NCBI RefSeq assembly: GCF_963576615.1
Contig: NC_088711.1
Coordinates: 60,120,248-60,184,247 of the forward strand
Length of the DNA stretch: 64,000 nt
From: Watersipora subatra
Taxonomy: Eukaryota; Bryozoa; Gymnolaemata; Cheilostomatida; Watersiporidae
Direction: 5' to 3'
A program made the position numbers and the translations under genes. This document shows positions 1-13,600 of this stretch, piece after piece. How positions within the stretch are numbered: position 1 is the first letter of the stretch; each line of letters begins with the position of its first letter. A model generated the notes under the pieces. It did not search any database and was not told the DNA's origin. It worked only from the letters and a program-made list of their open reading frames with translations.

Positions 1-186
1 TCCATATTTGACCTTGCATCGTATCAAGTGTTTGTACATGACTTGATGAGGTAGATAGCGGTCTAAAGGGGTTTGTTGCACTCGGCTCTATTGCCAATGA
101 TTTTACAATGGCAATAATAATAATAATAATAATGTTTACTGCAATCAGAGTCGTGTCAGTCCGAAGTCGCAGGTAAAAGTTGGGAA

Positions 187-300
187 AAAGATTGCATCAT
201 ATGGGATTCAAACTCGTGACTTGTATCATGGTAGGCAGACATTAACAACTACGCCACTCAACTGTACACTGGTTACATAGAGTAGTTGTATGTATAGCTA
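187..300 (-). mobile_element. tRNA-like SINE fragment
   Basis: The minus strand shows an A-box-like gagtggcgtagttgttaatg and a B-box-like cgagtttgaatcccatatg with tRNA-like spacing. It is too degenerate to be a working tRNA. Confidence 0.4.
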
Positions 301-719
301 TTACACCTGAAGATATATTTAGGCACCCTAGAGTGCCAGGGTACTAGTAGTAATAATACATGCACCTCATTTTCATGTTAGTAGTAAGATTGACCAAGCA
401 TGAAGCTTAGATATTGAGGTAATGGATATGGAAATGTTGACTAGTTTATATTTGTTTTTTTGTGTGCAAATATCACGTTTTCTTATTATTTACTGCAATA
501 TTTAAAGCATCAAAGCAATAATACTTCAAACCGGAAGTTTCTTATCTTGCTCGTGGGTTCTTGATGAGTTCTAGTTGTGACTTTATTGGTTCGCCGAACA
601 GCAGACCTCTAAACTACCAGTCAAAAACGTAATATCGGTATGCATGGAAATTATGGCTAGTAACTACGAAAACAAACAATTGTTTGCTCTTGTTAACCTT
701 AGTAATGTATTGTGTTACA

Positions 720-905
720 TAAAACAATCATATACCGATAACCTTACAGTAGCAGCGTCATATATTGTATAAACAATCATATACTGCTGACATATCAATC
801 TCTTTGAGATCTCTTACAGTAGTCGTGTCATAAATTGTATAAACAATCATATACCGCTACCTATCAATCTCTTTGGGATATCTTGCAGTAGCGGCGTCAT
901 ATATT
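720..905. repeat. About 70-bp tandem repeat, two to three copies
   Basis: Units contain ataaacaatcatataccgct and cagtagcggcgtcatatatt. Confidence 0.7.
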
Positions 906-1302
906 GCTGTAAAAGGCAACTAAAATTAGTATGATAATCATCAGCAATGCATCTCTGGTTGACCAAGTGGATGCAGTCAAATGTGCAGAAGCGAATTGCA
1001 GAGATTCTGCACTTTTCTTATGTTACCTAATAATACCTGTTGTGTCATGATAAGAACCTTTCTGTTAGCACGCATTGTGGCCCATCAATAGTTAGTTTTA
1101 ATGAGTAACGCTAGTTCCATATTACCAATGGTCGTTCCTATGAAACTCTGTTAAACCGTGACAGAATTCCAATTTAATAACAGCCAGTATGAATTAGTGA
1201 GGCACATCCAAATTTGTGTTTTCTCAAGAAAATCGCCCAAAAGAATTGCAACTCCAAGTTACCCGCAAGTTACGTCATTATGAAAACAGTTTCAAGCCTA
1301 GC

Positions 1303-1384
1303 CAGTATAGCTAGTATAGCCAGTATAGCTAGTATAGCCAGTATAGTTAGTATAGCTAGTATAGCCAGTATAGCTAGCTAGCTT
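1303..1384. repeat. 9-bp tandem repeat (agtatagcc/agtatagct)
   Basis: About nine units alternating c and t at the last base, ending in gctagctagc. Confidence 0.85.
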
Positions 1385-1523
1385 GATATCCAATCGTTAG
1401 CTGGTGTATTACCTGGTTATTAAGGTTCGCTGAATGCTTTTACAACTGTTTGACTGTATGAATCGAGACTATTCTGTGAAGTAAGTATATTCATCTAATG
1501 CTATTACTTACATATACTTACAG

Positions 1524-1647
1524 CCAAGCCAGCCATTGGATTCCAACCTGGCATATTACCAAATTATGAACACTGCTCCCTACGCAGGGAGCAGTGTACC
1601 ACCAGCAACACCTGTTGCGGCAGTGGGCCCTACAGCACACGGATCCG
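1524..1647 (+). CDS. Zinc-finger gene, first visible exon (Pro/Ala-rich)
   Basis: The acceptor ttacag precedes 1524 and the donor gtaagt follows 1647. The exon reads PSQPLDSNLAYYQ, then MNTAPYAGSSVPPATPV, and ends in phase 1, which matches the next exon at 4751 (ASPVQPPVSYDTQYPPS). Because it begins after a good acceptor, a 5' exon probably exists further left. No such exon could be recognised in bases 1-1500. Confidence 0.7.
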
Positions 1648-4600
1648 GTAAGTACTCGGTACATCTTGGTAACTGAATCGTATCTTCTTTGTCAATTGTT
1701 ATTGACACTTGTGGCATTACCAGTTTATGAATATGTTTTATAGCCCCGTTCGTAACTGGTTACATCCTTCTAGTGAGTTGCTGAATCTGAATAAGAGTCG
1801 TTGCGAGAGGTCGTTGCGAGAACTATGAAAAGTCTTTGCAATTCACTAACTCACTGGAAGGATTCTTTTATTTTACTCGTATTAGCTTTAGATTGGCACC
1901 TATTTGAATTTAAAAAACCCAAGCTTGACACAGGCAGAAACTTAAAATTTCTCACTTGTTCCTTTTTTTATTTAAAATTATCGCTACAGACATAGAAATG
2001 CCTTCTAAGCTTTTTAGGATAGGCAATACACGGGTATATTGCCTACAAGGATAGCCAATACATAGGCATATCGACTTCAAGGATAGGCAATACATGGGTA
2101 TATCGACTACAAGGATAGCCAATACACAGGCATATCGACTACAAGGATAGGCAATACATGGGATATCGACTACAAGGATAGCCAATATATAAGCATATCG
2201 ACTAGAAAGATAGGCAATACATGGGCATATTGACTACACGGATAGGCGATACACAGGCATATCGACTACAAGGACAGGCAACACATGGGCATATCGACTA
2301 CAAGGATAGGCAATACATAGGCATATCGACTACAAGGATAGGCAATACATGGGCATATCGACTACAAAGGTAGGCAATACATGGGCATATCGACTACAAG
2401 GATAGGGAATACATAGGCATATCGACTACAAGGATAGGCAATACATAGGCATATCGACTACAAGGATAGGCAATACATAGGCATATCGACTACAAGGATA
2501 GGCAATACATAGGCATATCGACTACAAGGATAGGCAATACATGGGCATATCGACTACAAGGATAGGCAATACATAGGCATATCGACTACAAAGAATCACT
2601 TGCAGCATTTTTGCACCAAAGAGACTTTAAACAGCACTTCCCTGATTCCTATCAGTATCATGATTTGCTACTAGATTTGTCGTTGCGTCAGCATAGTTTA
2701 CTGAACAAGTTTCTTAGATAGAGATTGTGACCAGTCCTATCAAAAGTGCATTATATCGACGTTTCTATTAGATAAGAGATTGTGACGAGTCCTACCAAAA
2801 GTGCATTATATCGACGGTTCTCTTTGGTAGAGATTGTGACGATTCCTATCACAAGTGCATTTTATCGACGTTTCTATTAGATAGAGATCTTCTTATCAGT
2901 CTTATCCTTACCAGTCTTATCAAAAGTGCATTATATCGACGTTTCTATTGACATTTTATTAAGTTTTGAAGGAAGTGAGGTGAAATTTTGTTCAGCTTTG
3001 GTTTGTAAATCTTTTGCGAACTCAAAGTGTGTTATCGTTAATATTAAAATGTTTGCCGTTTCCACATTAGAAAGTGAACTATGTTGATTACGTGTTCTGT
3101 AGCAGAGAAGCTAGAACAATAACCTTTAACAAATATGGCTGCCGGAATTCAGCTCACTAGCTGATGTTAGATTAGTAATACATACAGCCTGCACACAGCT
3201 TCATGATACTTACAAGTACATGTATGCGAGAAGCAACACTTGAGAGTTAATCACTATGTTTCCATGATGCGCAGTACTTCGGAGTTGCGCCCTCTCCGGA
3301 TCATGGAAACGGCGTCTTTGCACTGAAATCACTGCGCACTGATCAGTGCGAGGCCAGGGCAAATTCGCAGCAAGGCAACGGCATTGCGCGGTGGCTGCGC
3401 ATAGCTCTCTTGCTGTGGAGGCTGATTCATCGAGGGCCATGAACTAGTACAAAAGTTATCCCGCTATTGTTTTTTTCTATTTTTCCGATCTTCTTTCACT
3501 TAAATTTAATTATGATCTTCAACGACGAGGATGATGAGGTGATTACTTTCCTAGACTTTGTTATCGATGCCAACACTTTTTTAAAAATAGGTGGCAAATC
3601 CTAAAGTAATGTTTAAATAATATATTACATATTACTTAAAAATACTTAATAAAAATATATTACTTTGTAAAAATTGTGTTAAGGTTTGTAAAACCTTGTG
3701 AATGTGTATTGTAAATAAAAGTATAATGACAACAGAAGCATAAAAAGACTGCTTCTGATGTTCGGTATCCATGATCGATTCTATTTCTCCATCAGGCGAT
3801 TTGATTTATACAATTTCTCTTTTCTGGCTAATTTGCTGAAAACCACTGCGCAGCATGTAAACGTACAATCCCCTCGACTTCGGAGGGGGCTGCATCGCAG
3901 TACTGTGCATCATGGAAACATAGTGAATATTATAATAACGTTGGATACTGCAATACTTCCTCTTTTGTGTTAGGCTTTTAATTGACAAATTGTTTTGTTG
4001 ATCCGGTTCTGTACAGGATGGCTGAATGGTGAGTGAGCTGGTTGCTTAGAACTTCAGATCTGACACTAGCTTTATTTAAAGATGAACTTACGCAAAATTG
4101 TACGGGATTTTATCATAAAGTATCAGTATTTTTTTGTTATTTGCGATTGTTTTTAATGTTTGAGGTAATCTGACTGCCAGGATGTTTTAAGATTAAAATC
4201 GACAGATTTGATCACTGTTAAAATGCTGAGAAGGCGTCACTAGTTGCTATCATTGATATCGGATATCGCGTTCAAGCTGCAGCTTTATGCATCAGTATAA
4301 TGTATCTCTTTACAGCTATAAGCGTCATAGTCACACTTTTGCTCGACCTGAAAGTTTTAAGGGCGATCAAGTTTTGTCGATTTTATTGTAACATCTTGGC
4401 AGTCAGATCATCAAAAGCTTTAAAAATAATCGCAAATAATAGACAAGTAATGATATTTTCTGATGAAGTCTACTAAAATTTGGTGTAAGGTCATCTTTAA
4501 TTAAAGGCATGAGTAAGAATGCTACCAATTACTTGACTGACCTAGCTGAAGTTCCAAAGTTATGGTCAATTGTATTTTAAGTTGGCTGTATGCTGTTGTA

Positions 4601-7600
4601 TTACTCTCTAGATCAGTTTTACATATTCGGCATTATCTAGTTATTCATTCTCTAATCTCTAGTCATTAGTTTTTATTTAAATTTGATTTTCTCGTTTATT
4701 ATTATTTTATTGGGTGTATAGACTACAATATACTACTATATGCCTTACAGCAAGCCCTGTGCAGCCACCAGTATCATATGACACCCAGTACCCTCCATCA
4801 GCTATTGGCCAGCAGTCATTTAGCCAGATTCCAGACCCAGTGATTCCAAGGGGTGAGCTACTCAATGACATTAATTGTATTGGTAGCACTCCTTGCTTCT
4901 TCACAGACGCATTGGTACAGCCCTCCATTTTAACTGAGTCATACTGTTGCAACTTCTCATTTCACCAAAATCCTTCATCTATATAAATCTCATTGTTTGT
5001 GCGTCTGTTATTCTCTACTTTGGTGTGCCCAGCTATAGCTATTAAAATATTGGAATGAAGAATCCATATTGCAAAATCTCCTGTCCGCCAGGCAAACATC
5101 TTACCGATTAAGCTACGTGAGATTGATGGATTCATTGGGCAATGTATGTCGCCATGTGGGTAAAAATACGCATACCGCTCTCCGTTATTTATGCTTGCTC
5201 TCTTGGCTCTTATTAGTAAGTTAACTAGCTTGTTCAAATTAGCCATTGGCAATGTGCCAGGCCGCTACATTACCTGACACTGTTTTATAATACCCGTGCA
5301 ATGCCGGACATTCCGCTAGTTGTAGAACTAAAGTAAACTATTTGGTTAAATCAAATGTCATTATGTAGGACAGTTATTAGGCAAGGTCATGGACATCAGC
5401 TAACTACAGTCAAACATGGATAACTCGAACTTCACGGGACCAAGCGAAAGTGTTCAAGTTATCAGAGCATTCAAGTTATCAGAGCACTGTCACAAGTCCA
5501 TGTATTTATTTATTTATTAGAAGATACATGCACATATACAAACTATAATAGAAATCAAAAGCATAAATGGCTTGTTTCAAATTAAATGCTTCTAATGTAA
5601 AGTTTAAAACTTTTTTTATCAAAAAGTATAGGAGATTTTTCTATCACTTGAGATTGTTTTGTTGTTTGAGGTGATGTTATTGCCAGGACGTTTTTTAGAT
5701 TAAAATTGGCAAAACTTGATCGTTGTTGAAATGCTCAGAAGAAAAGACATCTTTTTCTTCTGAGCGTTTTAACCGAGATCAATTTTGCCGATTTTTCTTG
5801 AAGTTTATGCGAAGGTCACCTCACTTTTCCATGCTTCCGAAAGGCGATCGCTAAGCGGATGTTTGGTAAAAATCAAAATTCACCAAACCTTCAGAAAAGT
5901 CGTTGACAAAAATATTTTGCCGACGGTGGTAATAACGACGCCAATGACTTACGAAAAGTTGAGGTTTACCTCTATGACTTGGAATAAAGTGATTTTCTAA
6001 AGCGATAACAACCGTCTCGGTAGCCATTGGGCAAAAAACTGTTCGAGTTAGCAGAGTTGAGGTCGAGTTATCTATAGCAATTTATCATTACGTGGGAACG
6101 GACCAAAGAAACCGTTTGAGTTAACCATGTGTTCGAGCTATCCGTGGGCGAGTTATCCATGTTTGACTGTATGTGTGTTTGTTCATACTTGGGTGTGTCC
6201 AGCTATAGCTATTAAAATGTTGGAATGAAATATCCGCTTTATGCTGGATTTGATCTCGGAATCTCCCGTTCACCAGGCATATCTCTTACCAATTAAGCTT
6301 CGCGACATGCATTAAATTCTAAGGCGATAGGAGCCGTTATGTCGGTTAAAATAGACATAGCATTCTGTGTCACGCATCGTGACTAGAGCTTGCACTCATG
6401 GCCCATATTAGTAAGTTTAGCAATACGAATAATAAATAGCCTTCTAAATTTAGTTTTTGGCAATGTGCCAGGCTAATGGCAAGTGGTAGGCAGCAACATT
6501 ACCTGCCACTGTTTATAAGCTGTTTTTAACCCATCATTATTTGTACTTATTTAGGGAGAGTGTTACAGCTGGATATGTATAGATCCAACATTACTTATAA
6601 CCATCTAGGGTTGGTGTTACATCTGCCCGTGTATAGATCCAACATTGCTTGTAACTATCTAGGGATGTTGTTACAGCTAGTCGCATCTAACATGAGATAA
6701 ATGTATTTTATCCTGCACAATGACAGTACGTTTACACGTGCTTTTACATAATTTTCTAATGTATCGTATGTGATGAAGAAAGAATTGTGTGTGAATCTAC
6801 TCAGGTGGATATCATTTGACATATTACTAATGACTCGACAAGGAAAATATAACATGGTTGTTTTGTGTTTATGCAAAACTATATTTTGGTCAGTATACAA
6901 ATGGAAAAAATTGAAGCAACTGCAGGATTTTCTCTTGCAGGGCCGTTTGAAGCTGTGCATAGGTCCCAAAGACTATCATCAGAACAACCTTCTAACCCCA
7001 AAGTGGGGAGGGGTGGGGGTGGGCGTGGGCGTGGGCGTGGTCCAAGACAGAACCGAGGCCCCCGATCTCGGGACATGGGGCCCCCTGGGGGTATAGGATC
7101 GAGAGACTTGGGATCAAGAGATATGCACGTTAGAGATCATGGTTCACGAGGGATGAGGCCGAGAGGAATGGGCCCAAGAGATATTGGTTCAAGAGATATG
7201 GGCTCAGAAAGCCTTGGTCCAGGAGGCCCTCGCATTCGTGGACAGACGCCTCGAGCTCTACCTAATTCTCGGCAGTCATTTGGAGCAAGACCTGACTTTC
7301 AATCAAGAGGACCCAGGCCACTACTTGGTGATAATGAACCGCCAGATAACTGGAATGGCCCTCATGGCGGCTGGGATGAACCTCGAAAAAATTGGGAAGG
7401 CCCTCCAGACCGATGGGAGGCAAGACAGGTCCCACCTGATAGGTTTAATTCTAAGAAGAACCGGGATTCTCTACGAGGAGGCAAACAAGGAGGCGAGCGA
7501 GGTAGGCTAAGAGGAAAAGAGAGATTTGCCAAAAATGTTGGAAAACCACCTCCATTGATGGGTCCTGGGGTAAGCATTTCTTCATTTCTTGGAATTCATG

Positions 7601-10600
7601 TTTAATCCAATAACTACTAGGTAAATCAAAAATAATTCATGTTATAGAGTCCCGTATTCACAGAGCCAAACTGAAAAGTAGCTACTAACACTTGGCGTAT
7701 AGGCGTTGAATATATCGTTTCACCATGTAAAATATTCTTATTTATTGCAGTTTGATAGAGAAAAAGGTGGTTGGCGAGATCGAAACGTAAGTTTCATGTT
7801 TTGATTACTCATGTTTAGTGTAGGGCTCCCGTATGCGGGTAAACTTGACATCCTCTGCTTTAGAACGAATAAACACATTCAAACCTTGGTTTGTGCCCTC
7901 CTTCTTCATAGTGATTGGGGTGTGCATTGTGATGCAAGAGTTCATTGTGATGCATGTGTTCATTGTGATGTGTGTGTACATTGTGATGCGTGTGTACATT
8001 GTGATGTGTATGTACATTGGGATGTGTGCGTGTGTACATTGTGATGTGTATGTACATTGTGATGTGTGTGTGTGTACGTTGTGATGTGTGTGTACATTGT
8101 GATGTGTATGTACATTGTGATGTGTGTATTGTACCTAATGACCATATTCTATAGCATATCATTCTAGTGCTCAGATCATCAAATGTTCAGTGATTACAAA
8201 CATGTCAGTCATTATTACTCATTGATTACCCATAATACATAAGTATGAGTTTCTTTACCTCTCATACTTTGTTGTAGCGTAAAAGACCGAGAATGGATTC
8301 GACTTCAGAGAAGCATGCTAAGGTTAAACGCGTAAGCTTTATATCTTTAGTTTTCATTCACTCTTAAAGTGAACTGAGTTGAGAATGCTAAAGTTATTAG
8401 ATCTGATATGCTGCCAGTCACGAGCGTCGTGAGAGATCGTCCTGTGTAATAGGTATGCACACAATTATTCTTAGATGTGGAAAGGTGGTCAAGTGGAGCA
8501 ATGGTAGTGCACATGCCTTCGAATTTAGATATACGAGTTTGGTTACCTTGTGGTGTAACTTTTATCTGAGCACTATGTGTTCTAATAGTATTGGGTATTA
8601 ATGGAGTCTGTTCGTAGATGTGGTGACATTCACTTTGATAGCGGTGTTGTTCGTGTAAAAGCTGATGGCGAAACCATCATAGAGATTAGTTACTGTTGCT
8701 CGCACTGGTCGCTGCTAGATGCGAGGTTCATAACTCCAGTTGTTTGATGTATTCATAGAGGCGTGTAGATGAAGACCTCAATGTGACCATATCGGCGAGA
8801 GATGGTGAGGACAAGGAAGGCTTCTACTGCACTGTCTGCAAAGTCACCATCAAGAAGGGCTATGTAAGATATCGTGTACTGTTTTTGTTCACAAGCACTG
8901 TACTGTGTTATTCTATAGCATGAGGTAATTCTAGATGCATGGGGTGGGCTTAGCTTAAGTGCTTAGGCTTTGGGATATTGATGTCCAACAAAAAGTATTT
9001 CTTTAGTAAGCTTGCTATGTAGTTTTTTCCCAATACTTCCTGCTGTCACAAACACTGTCTACCAATGATATTTTTTAGGAATTTCAACAGCACCTAAGAG
9101 GGAGAAGGCACAAGCAGAGGGTCGCTGATCAAAAGGAGGTAAGGCTCTCTTAATTTACTCTGCCTCAATCCTGATTTATATTTGCTATTAGCATTGTCTA
9201 GCTTAGAGGCTACAGGGTGTTTTTTTATATGTGGAGGTTCTTGCTTGGTTATTTTCTTCTTAAAGACTTATTCTAGTACAGCCATCGCCAAGTAAAAAAG
9301 AACTCGTGTGTGATACATAGAATCAGCTTTTTGCCCAAGATCATGTATGCTACTGCTGGACTGGGATGGCCCAGTGAGTGTCACCTCAGGTTGGACTTCA
9401 CCTTAACTTATCACCTGCCGTTTCTGCTTGTTTTTAGGGCGGTAAAGCTGATGCAGATGTCTCAGGTAAGAACTAGACAGCAAGACTTGGATTATTAGAG
9501 TTGTCAGTCTTGTTGCAGTTTGATCTGTTTTCAGAACAGCTAAGAATAGTTCATTGTCATTTGAAATGCAAGGTAATTACAAATAGAATAGAGACACTAT
9601 TGCTCATTAATGTTTGGTTTTACGAAATTCTATTTATTTAGCGTTAGCAAAACGGCTTAAGCTCGCAATGAATACTCTCCTCTCTTGGTGAGCAAGGAGT
9701 TGTCATCTCTTTGTTAAAATTGAACTTATGACTTTCTTTTATGTATACTATCAGAACCTTTCTAGAGTAGCACCATAAACAACAATGATAGACCAATGAT
9801 AGACAGCTGAAATGGTATTATGCAAAAGCTATTTCTATTCCTTTATCATATTGTGAACATCAGAAATTGATTAGAATTGCTATTCTTGAGATAGTCACAG
9901 CCATGGGAAGCCTGAAAAGTTTTCGTGTGTATGCTAAAATGATCATAACAAAATGGCGCACAGATTCTGCTGTCTCTAGCTAGGCATTAAACAAAAATAT
10001 TTGTTGGTCACCTTGATAGGCGCACAGGGTGCAATGCCGACTGACCGCAATGTGACATTTGATGCTACACTCACTATGATGCCTATAGATGACCCAGAAG
10101 CTATCCGATTCTATTGTGTCATATGCCGACTGGTTCTGCTCGAAGAGATAGTAAGTCATCTATTCATACTTTTGAAACTATCTGTTGCAGGAGACCTGAA
10201 CACACGAGCACACACGTTTTGATGACGATGTGAAAGATTAAATAACAATATAGTAAATTAATGCAGTATGACATCTTTTACAATGACGATTCGAGAGTAT
10301 GCTCAGCTTTTTGCATTCGTATTGTCCCTAAAATATACAAGCAGCTTAAACGTGCAAGGCTATTCTCTCGATTGGTGCAAAAAAATACTAATAAGCCAGA
10401 GTATTGCAAAAACATGAAACGTTACACACCTAATTTGTTCAATAGAACATCTTTTAAACATGAATAGAAAAAACTCTCTTTATTAACTGTGGACAAAAAT
10501 GCTTGGCTAATGTTTGTATCCATGGATTTTGTAGTATTTTTCATCATATTTGTGCTCTTGTGTCTGGGCCTTTGCTAGGGTGTTTGACAGCCCTTCTGGT

Positions 10601-13600
10601 TGCTGTAAGCAAACATAGCGTATAACATTAAGTTTATGGATAAGTGTGAATTTTGTATTCTTTTTGCCTCATGCCGCTTATTGAACAGTTGCTACACTGA
10701 AGAGCTCAAGACAATGTCAAACCATGGACGTCCGATGAAGGTGAGCACAAAGAGTGGCATTAGGTAATAGCGATAGAATACTTATGCTGAAGGCCAGCAA
10801 CAACTAGATGTACTATATTTAGTCATTATACTATCAGTTTAGCATTTTTCCTAGAGGTTTTATTTCCAACTCGATAAAAAACCTTCATTACTTTATTGAC
10901 AGTATTAAGTAGTAGAAATGGTCTTTCTTTCATTGGAATACCGACTTGATTTTTTCTTTTTGACAATTTATCGAAACTTGTAGTTTTGTAGGATTGAAGA
11001 TTTCTACTATGTCCATGTCCAGCTGTACGCTTAATTGTTAAGTCCGTTTCGTGCTGTTATGGTAAAACCATTTAGTCCATTCATTTGCCATTGCTGTTCG
11101 TAGAACAAGAAGGCCCACGATTGCACCCCGAGTCACCTGAAACGTATCAAGGAGATTGAAGACTTGAAAAAGTCAAAACAGGAGGATGAAGCTGTCTGCG
11201 TTAACTGTGTGGTGAGTTCTCCGCGCTTTTGCCTATAAGGTTTTTATAACAATGCTGGTTTTGGAAAAGGTCGTGTTGGTTTGCTAGAAGTTGGTTTGGC
11301 TCGTTGTATTTCCGTTAGCTTTTTAGTCAGCGTACGAACAGTACAGTGTTACTCCAACACTCGAGCTTGAAGCGTTCCAGAGTTTGTATATCAATCCTCT
11401 AGTATTAAAATATCAAGTCCAGTTTTCCTATATAAAATTACTAACTACAAATTAATCTGTTCCCACCCTCTGAAAAACCGACAGAAAAACGGGATATTAT
11501 GATGGAAACACGTGTTTTTAATCTAACCACCCACGCTCAAAGTAATAAGTGCCTATCTTGTAGATATTTTCTGCAATAAAATGTAACATTTTTATGTACA
11601 GTACTCTATGGAGTTATTGCCTTTGAGAAAGACTGTAGTGGCTAATGGTGGTGAGAGAAATGGCAGCACGTTAAGTATGCTACACTTTTGTAACACTAAC
11701 ATAACATTAAATTCAACTTACATGAACTCAGCTTACTACGCAGAAATAAAAATAAGGTTTAATCTTACTTTGAAAGACTGAGTGATTGCACCCCGAGTCA
11801 CCTGAAGCGTATCTGCATGTTCTCGTAAGCAGCTTCTTGTATACTTGGCCACTTAACGACCGGGTCAAGAACCATCTCGTATGCTCGTATTTAAAATTTG
11901 TCAATCGTGCCTCAAAGCAAAAGTTTGCTGGAACTTTTCCTTCCTCATACTTCAAATTTATTTTATGTTTGGACACTCATATGTCAAAGTATGGCATTAA
12001 TAGGTTCCATATTCATCCTCACTATCGGTGTACATGCAAGTTACCAACTAACAGATTATTAAATGAAGAAGTTATTCGCTAGTTGTTGTCAACACTTTTC
12101 TGACACGAACTCGCTGCTGACGATAAAGTTGTGTCTGCAGGTTGTTTATAAGGAGACAGATGAAGATGATCACAAGGGTAGAGAGTCGCATAAGGAGTCT
12201 CTACACTGGCGAATGGCCTCGTGTGAAGTCTGCACTTGCAAGTTTAATGACACGGTTGAGCTTGAGAAACACTTCAACCTGCCGAGACACTTCAAGCAGT
12301 CACAGAAACTCATCGCCAATGGCTTGGAGCCTGACCAGATGGTATGTGGGGATGATTCTAAATTATTTGCTCTGCATGAAAACCTGGTTGGTTTTCACGC
12401 CGAGTAAATAAGGCTTTTGTTTGCTTGTTTCATAAGCAGTGTTTAGGCTATTGGCTAAGATTATATACAGACCTTCTCATATCGCTACATCTTCCACCGG
12501 CACTCGATTTCCTACATGATGATGAATGTCGTTCAAATGCATCAAATATATATTTCTGTTTCTAAGGTCAGTATTGGAACATTTTTATTCAAAATATTTT
12601 GATTTGATTAACTTTTATATTTTCAAGTAAATAATAAGTAAGATCAACCAATGTTTACTGTATATCTCAGTGTTTGTGTGCCTAGCTGTAGTTATTAAAT
12701 ACTTCGATTGAAAAGCTTGTATCCTCCAGGATTTGAACTCACGAAGATGGCAACTGCATGTTTGTACACCAGTCATCTGACCACAAGTCTACAAAAGCAC
12801 TCACACTTTCATAGCTCTTACTACAAACTTTATATCCTTTTCCCAATTTCACACGCTGAATGACGTATTAATTGAGACATTGCGCTTAGGGGTTACGATG
12901 CCCCTGTTGTAAAATATTTTTTCGCTCAACTCTATAAAACACGATGCTTTCCATTCTTGCCATACAATATCAACAAAAATCATTCTTGAATTAAAAATTT
13001 GGTGATTTTTGTACTTACGATTTTTATTTGATTTTCTCAGTTTGTATTAATTGTATCATTACCAAATCATCTGTTTTGTAGTTTACATACTTGTTATTTA
13101 TTTCACATCTACATTTATTTGCTTTCTTAATTTATTTCATCTGCTCAAAAGAATTTTTCCAGCTACACTACATTTTTCTTGATTCTGATGATAGCCCATT
13201 AATTTATAGGGATTTCTTGGCTCTTACCGTGCGTCCCACAATCATTGAATACGAACAAAATCTGCTTCTTTTCTTTTCTTTGACTCTCTTTTGCATTTAT
13301 TTTTCTTTTAAAAGTTTTTTTGAAGTTATAATCATCACTTTTTTAATTTGTAATTTTCAAATGTGCCGTTTGAACTTCGAATGTGACTATCACGGCACAA
13401 TTTCAAAATTCAATTTCCGGTTTTTCCAAAAGGCATTTGCTAGAAATTACAAAACTAAAAACTGCTCACAGGGAAACTCTCGAGTAGGATTTGCCTCTGC
13501 ATTCTCTCTGTTCAGCCAGACAAAGTACCTTCGTGCCCTTTGCTGATGTGTTTAATCTTGATATCCTATTTTTACGTTTATATCTATATCGAGAAGAACC

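Larger units (their letters stand above)
1..1523. other. Left-edge non-coding DNA
   Basis: Contains a tRNA-like fragment (187-300), an AAT microsatellite near 115, and two tandem repeats. No exon could be supported here. It may be an intron or 5' flank of the zinc-finger gene. Confidence 0.5.

Noticed and set aside
2018-2591. CRISPR-like regular repeats
   Set aside because: Head-to-tail minisatellite with no unique spacers, in eukaryotic DNA.
5015-6525. Possible functional tRNA genes on the minus strand
   Set aside because: A- and B-box-like blocks are present but no cloverleaf folds; repeated copies with a common tail indicate SINEs.
6865-6940. Extension of the RG-rich exon upstream to an ATG at 6865
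   Set aside because: The acceptor tctcttgcag at 6931-6940 fits the phase of the preceding exon exactly; the upstream part has intron-like composition.
13091-13546. 151-codon plus-strand ORF in the zinc-finger gene intron
   Set aside because: Phe/Leu/Ile-rich translation of AT-rich intron, no motif, no splice or start context, no recognisable relatives.
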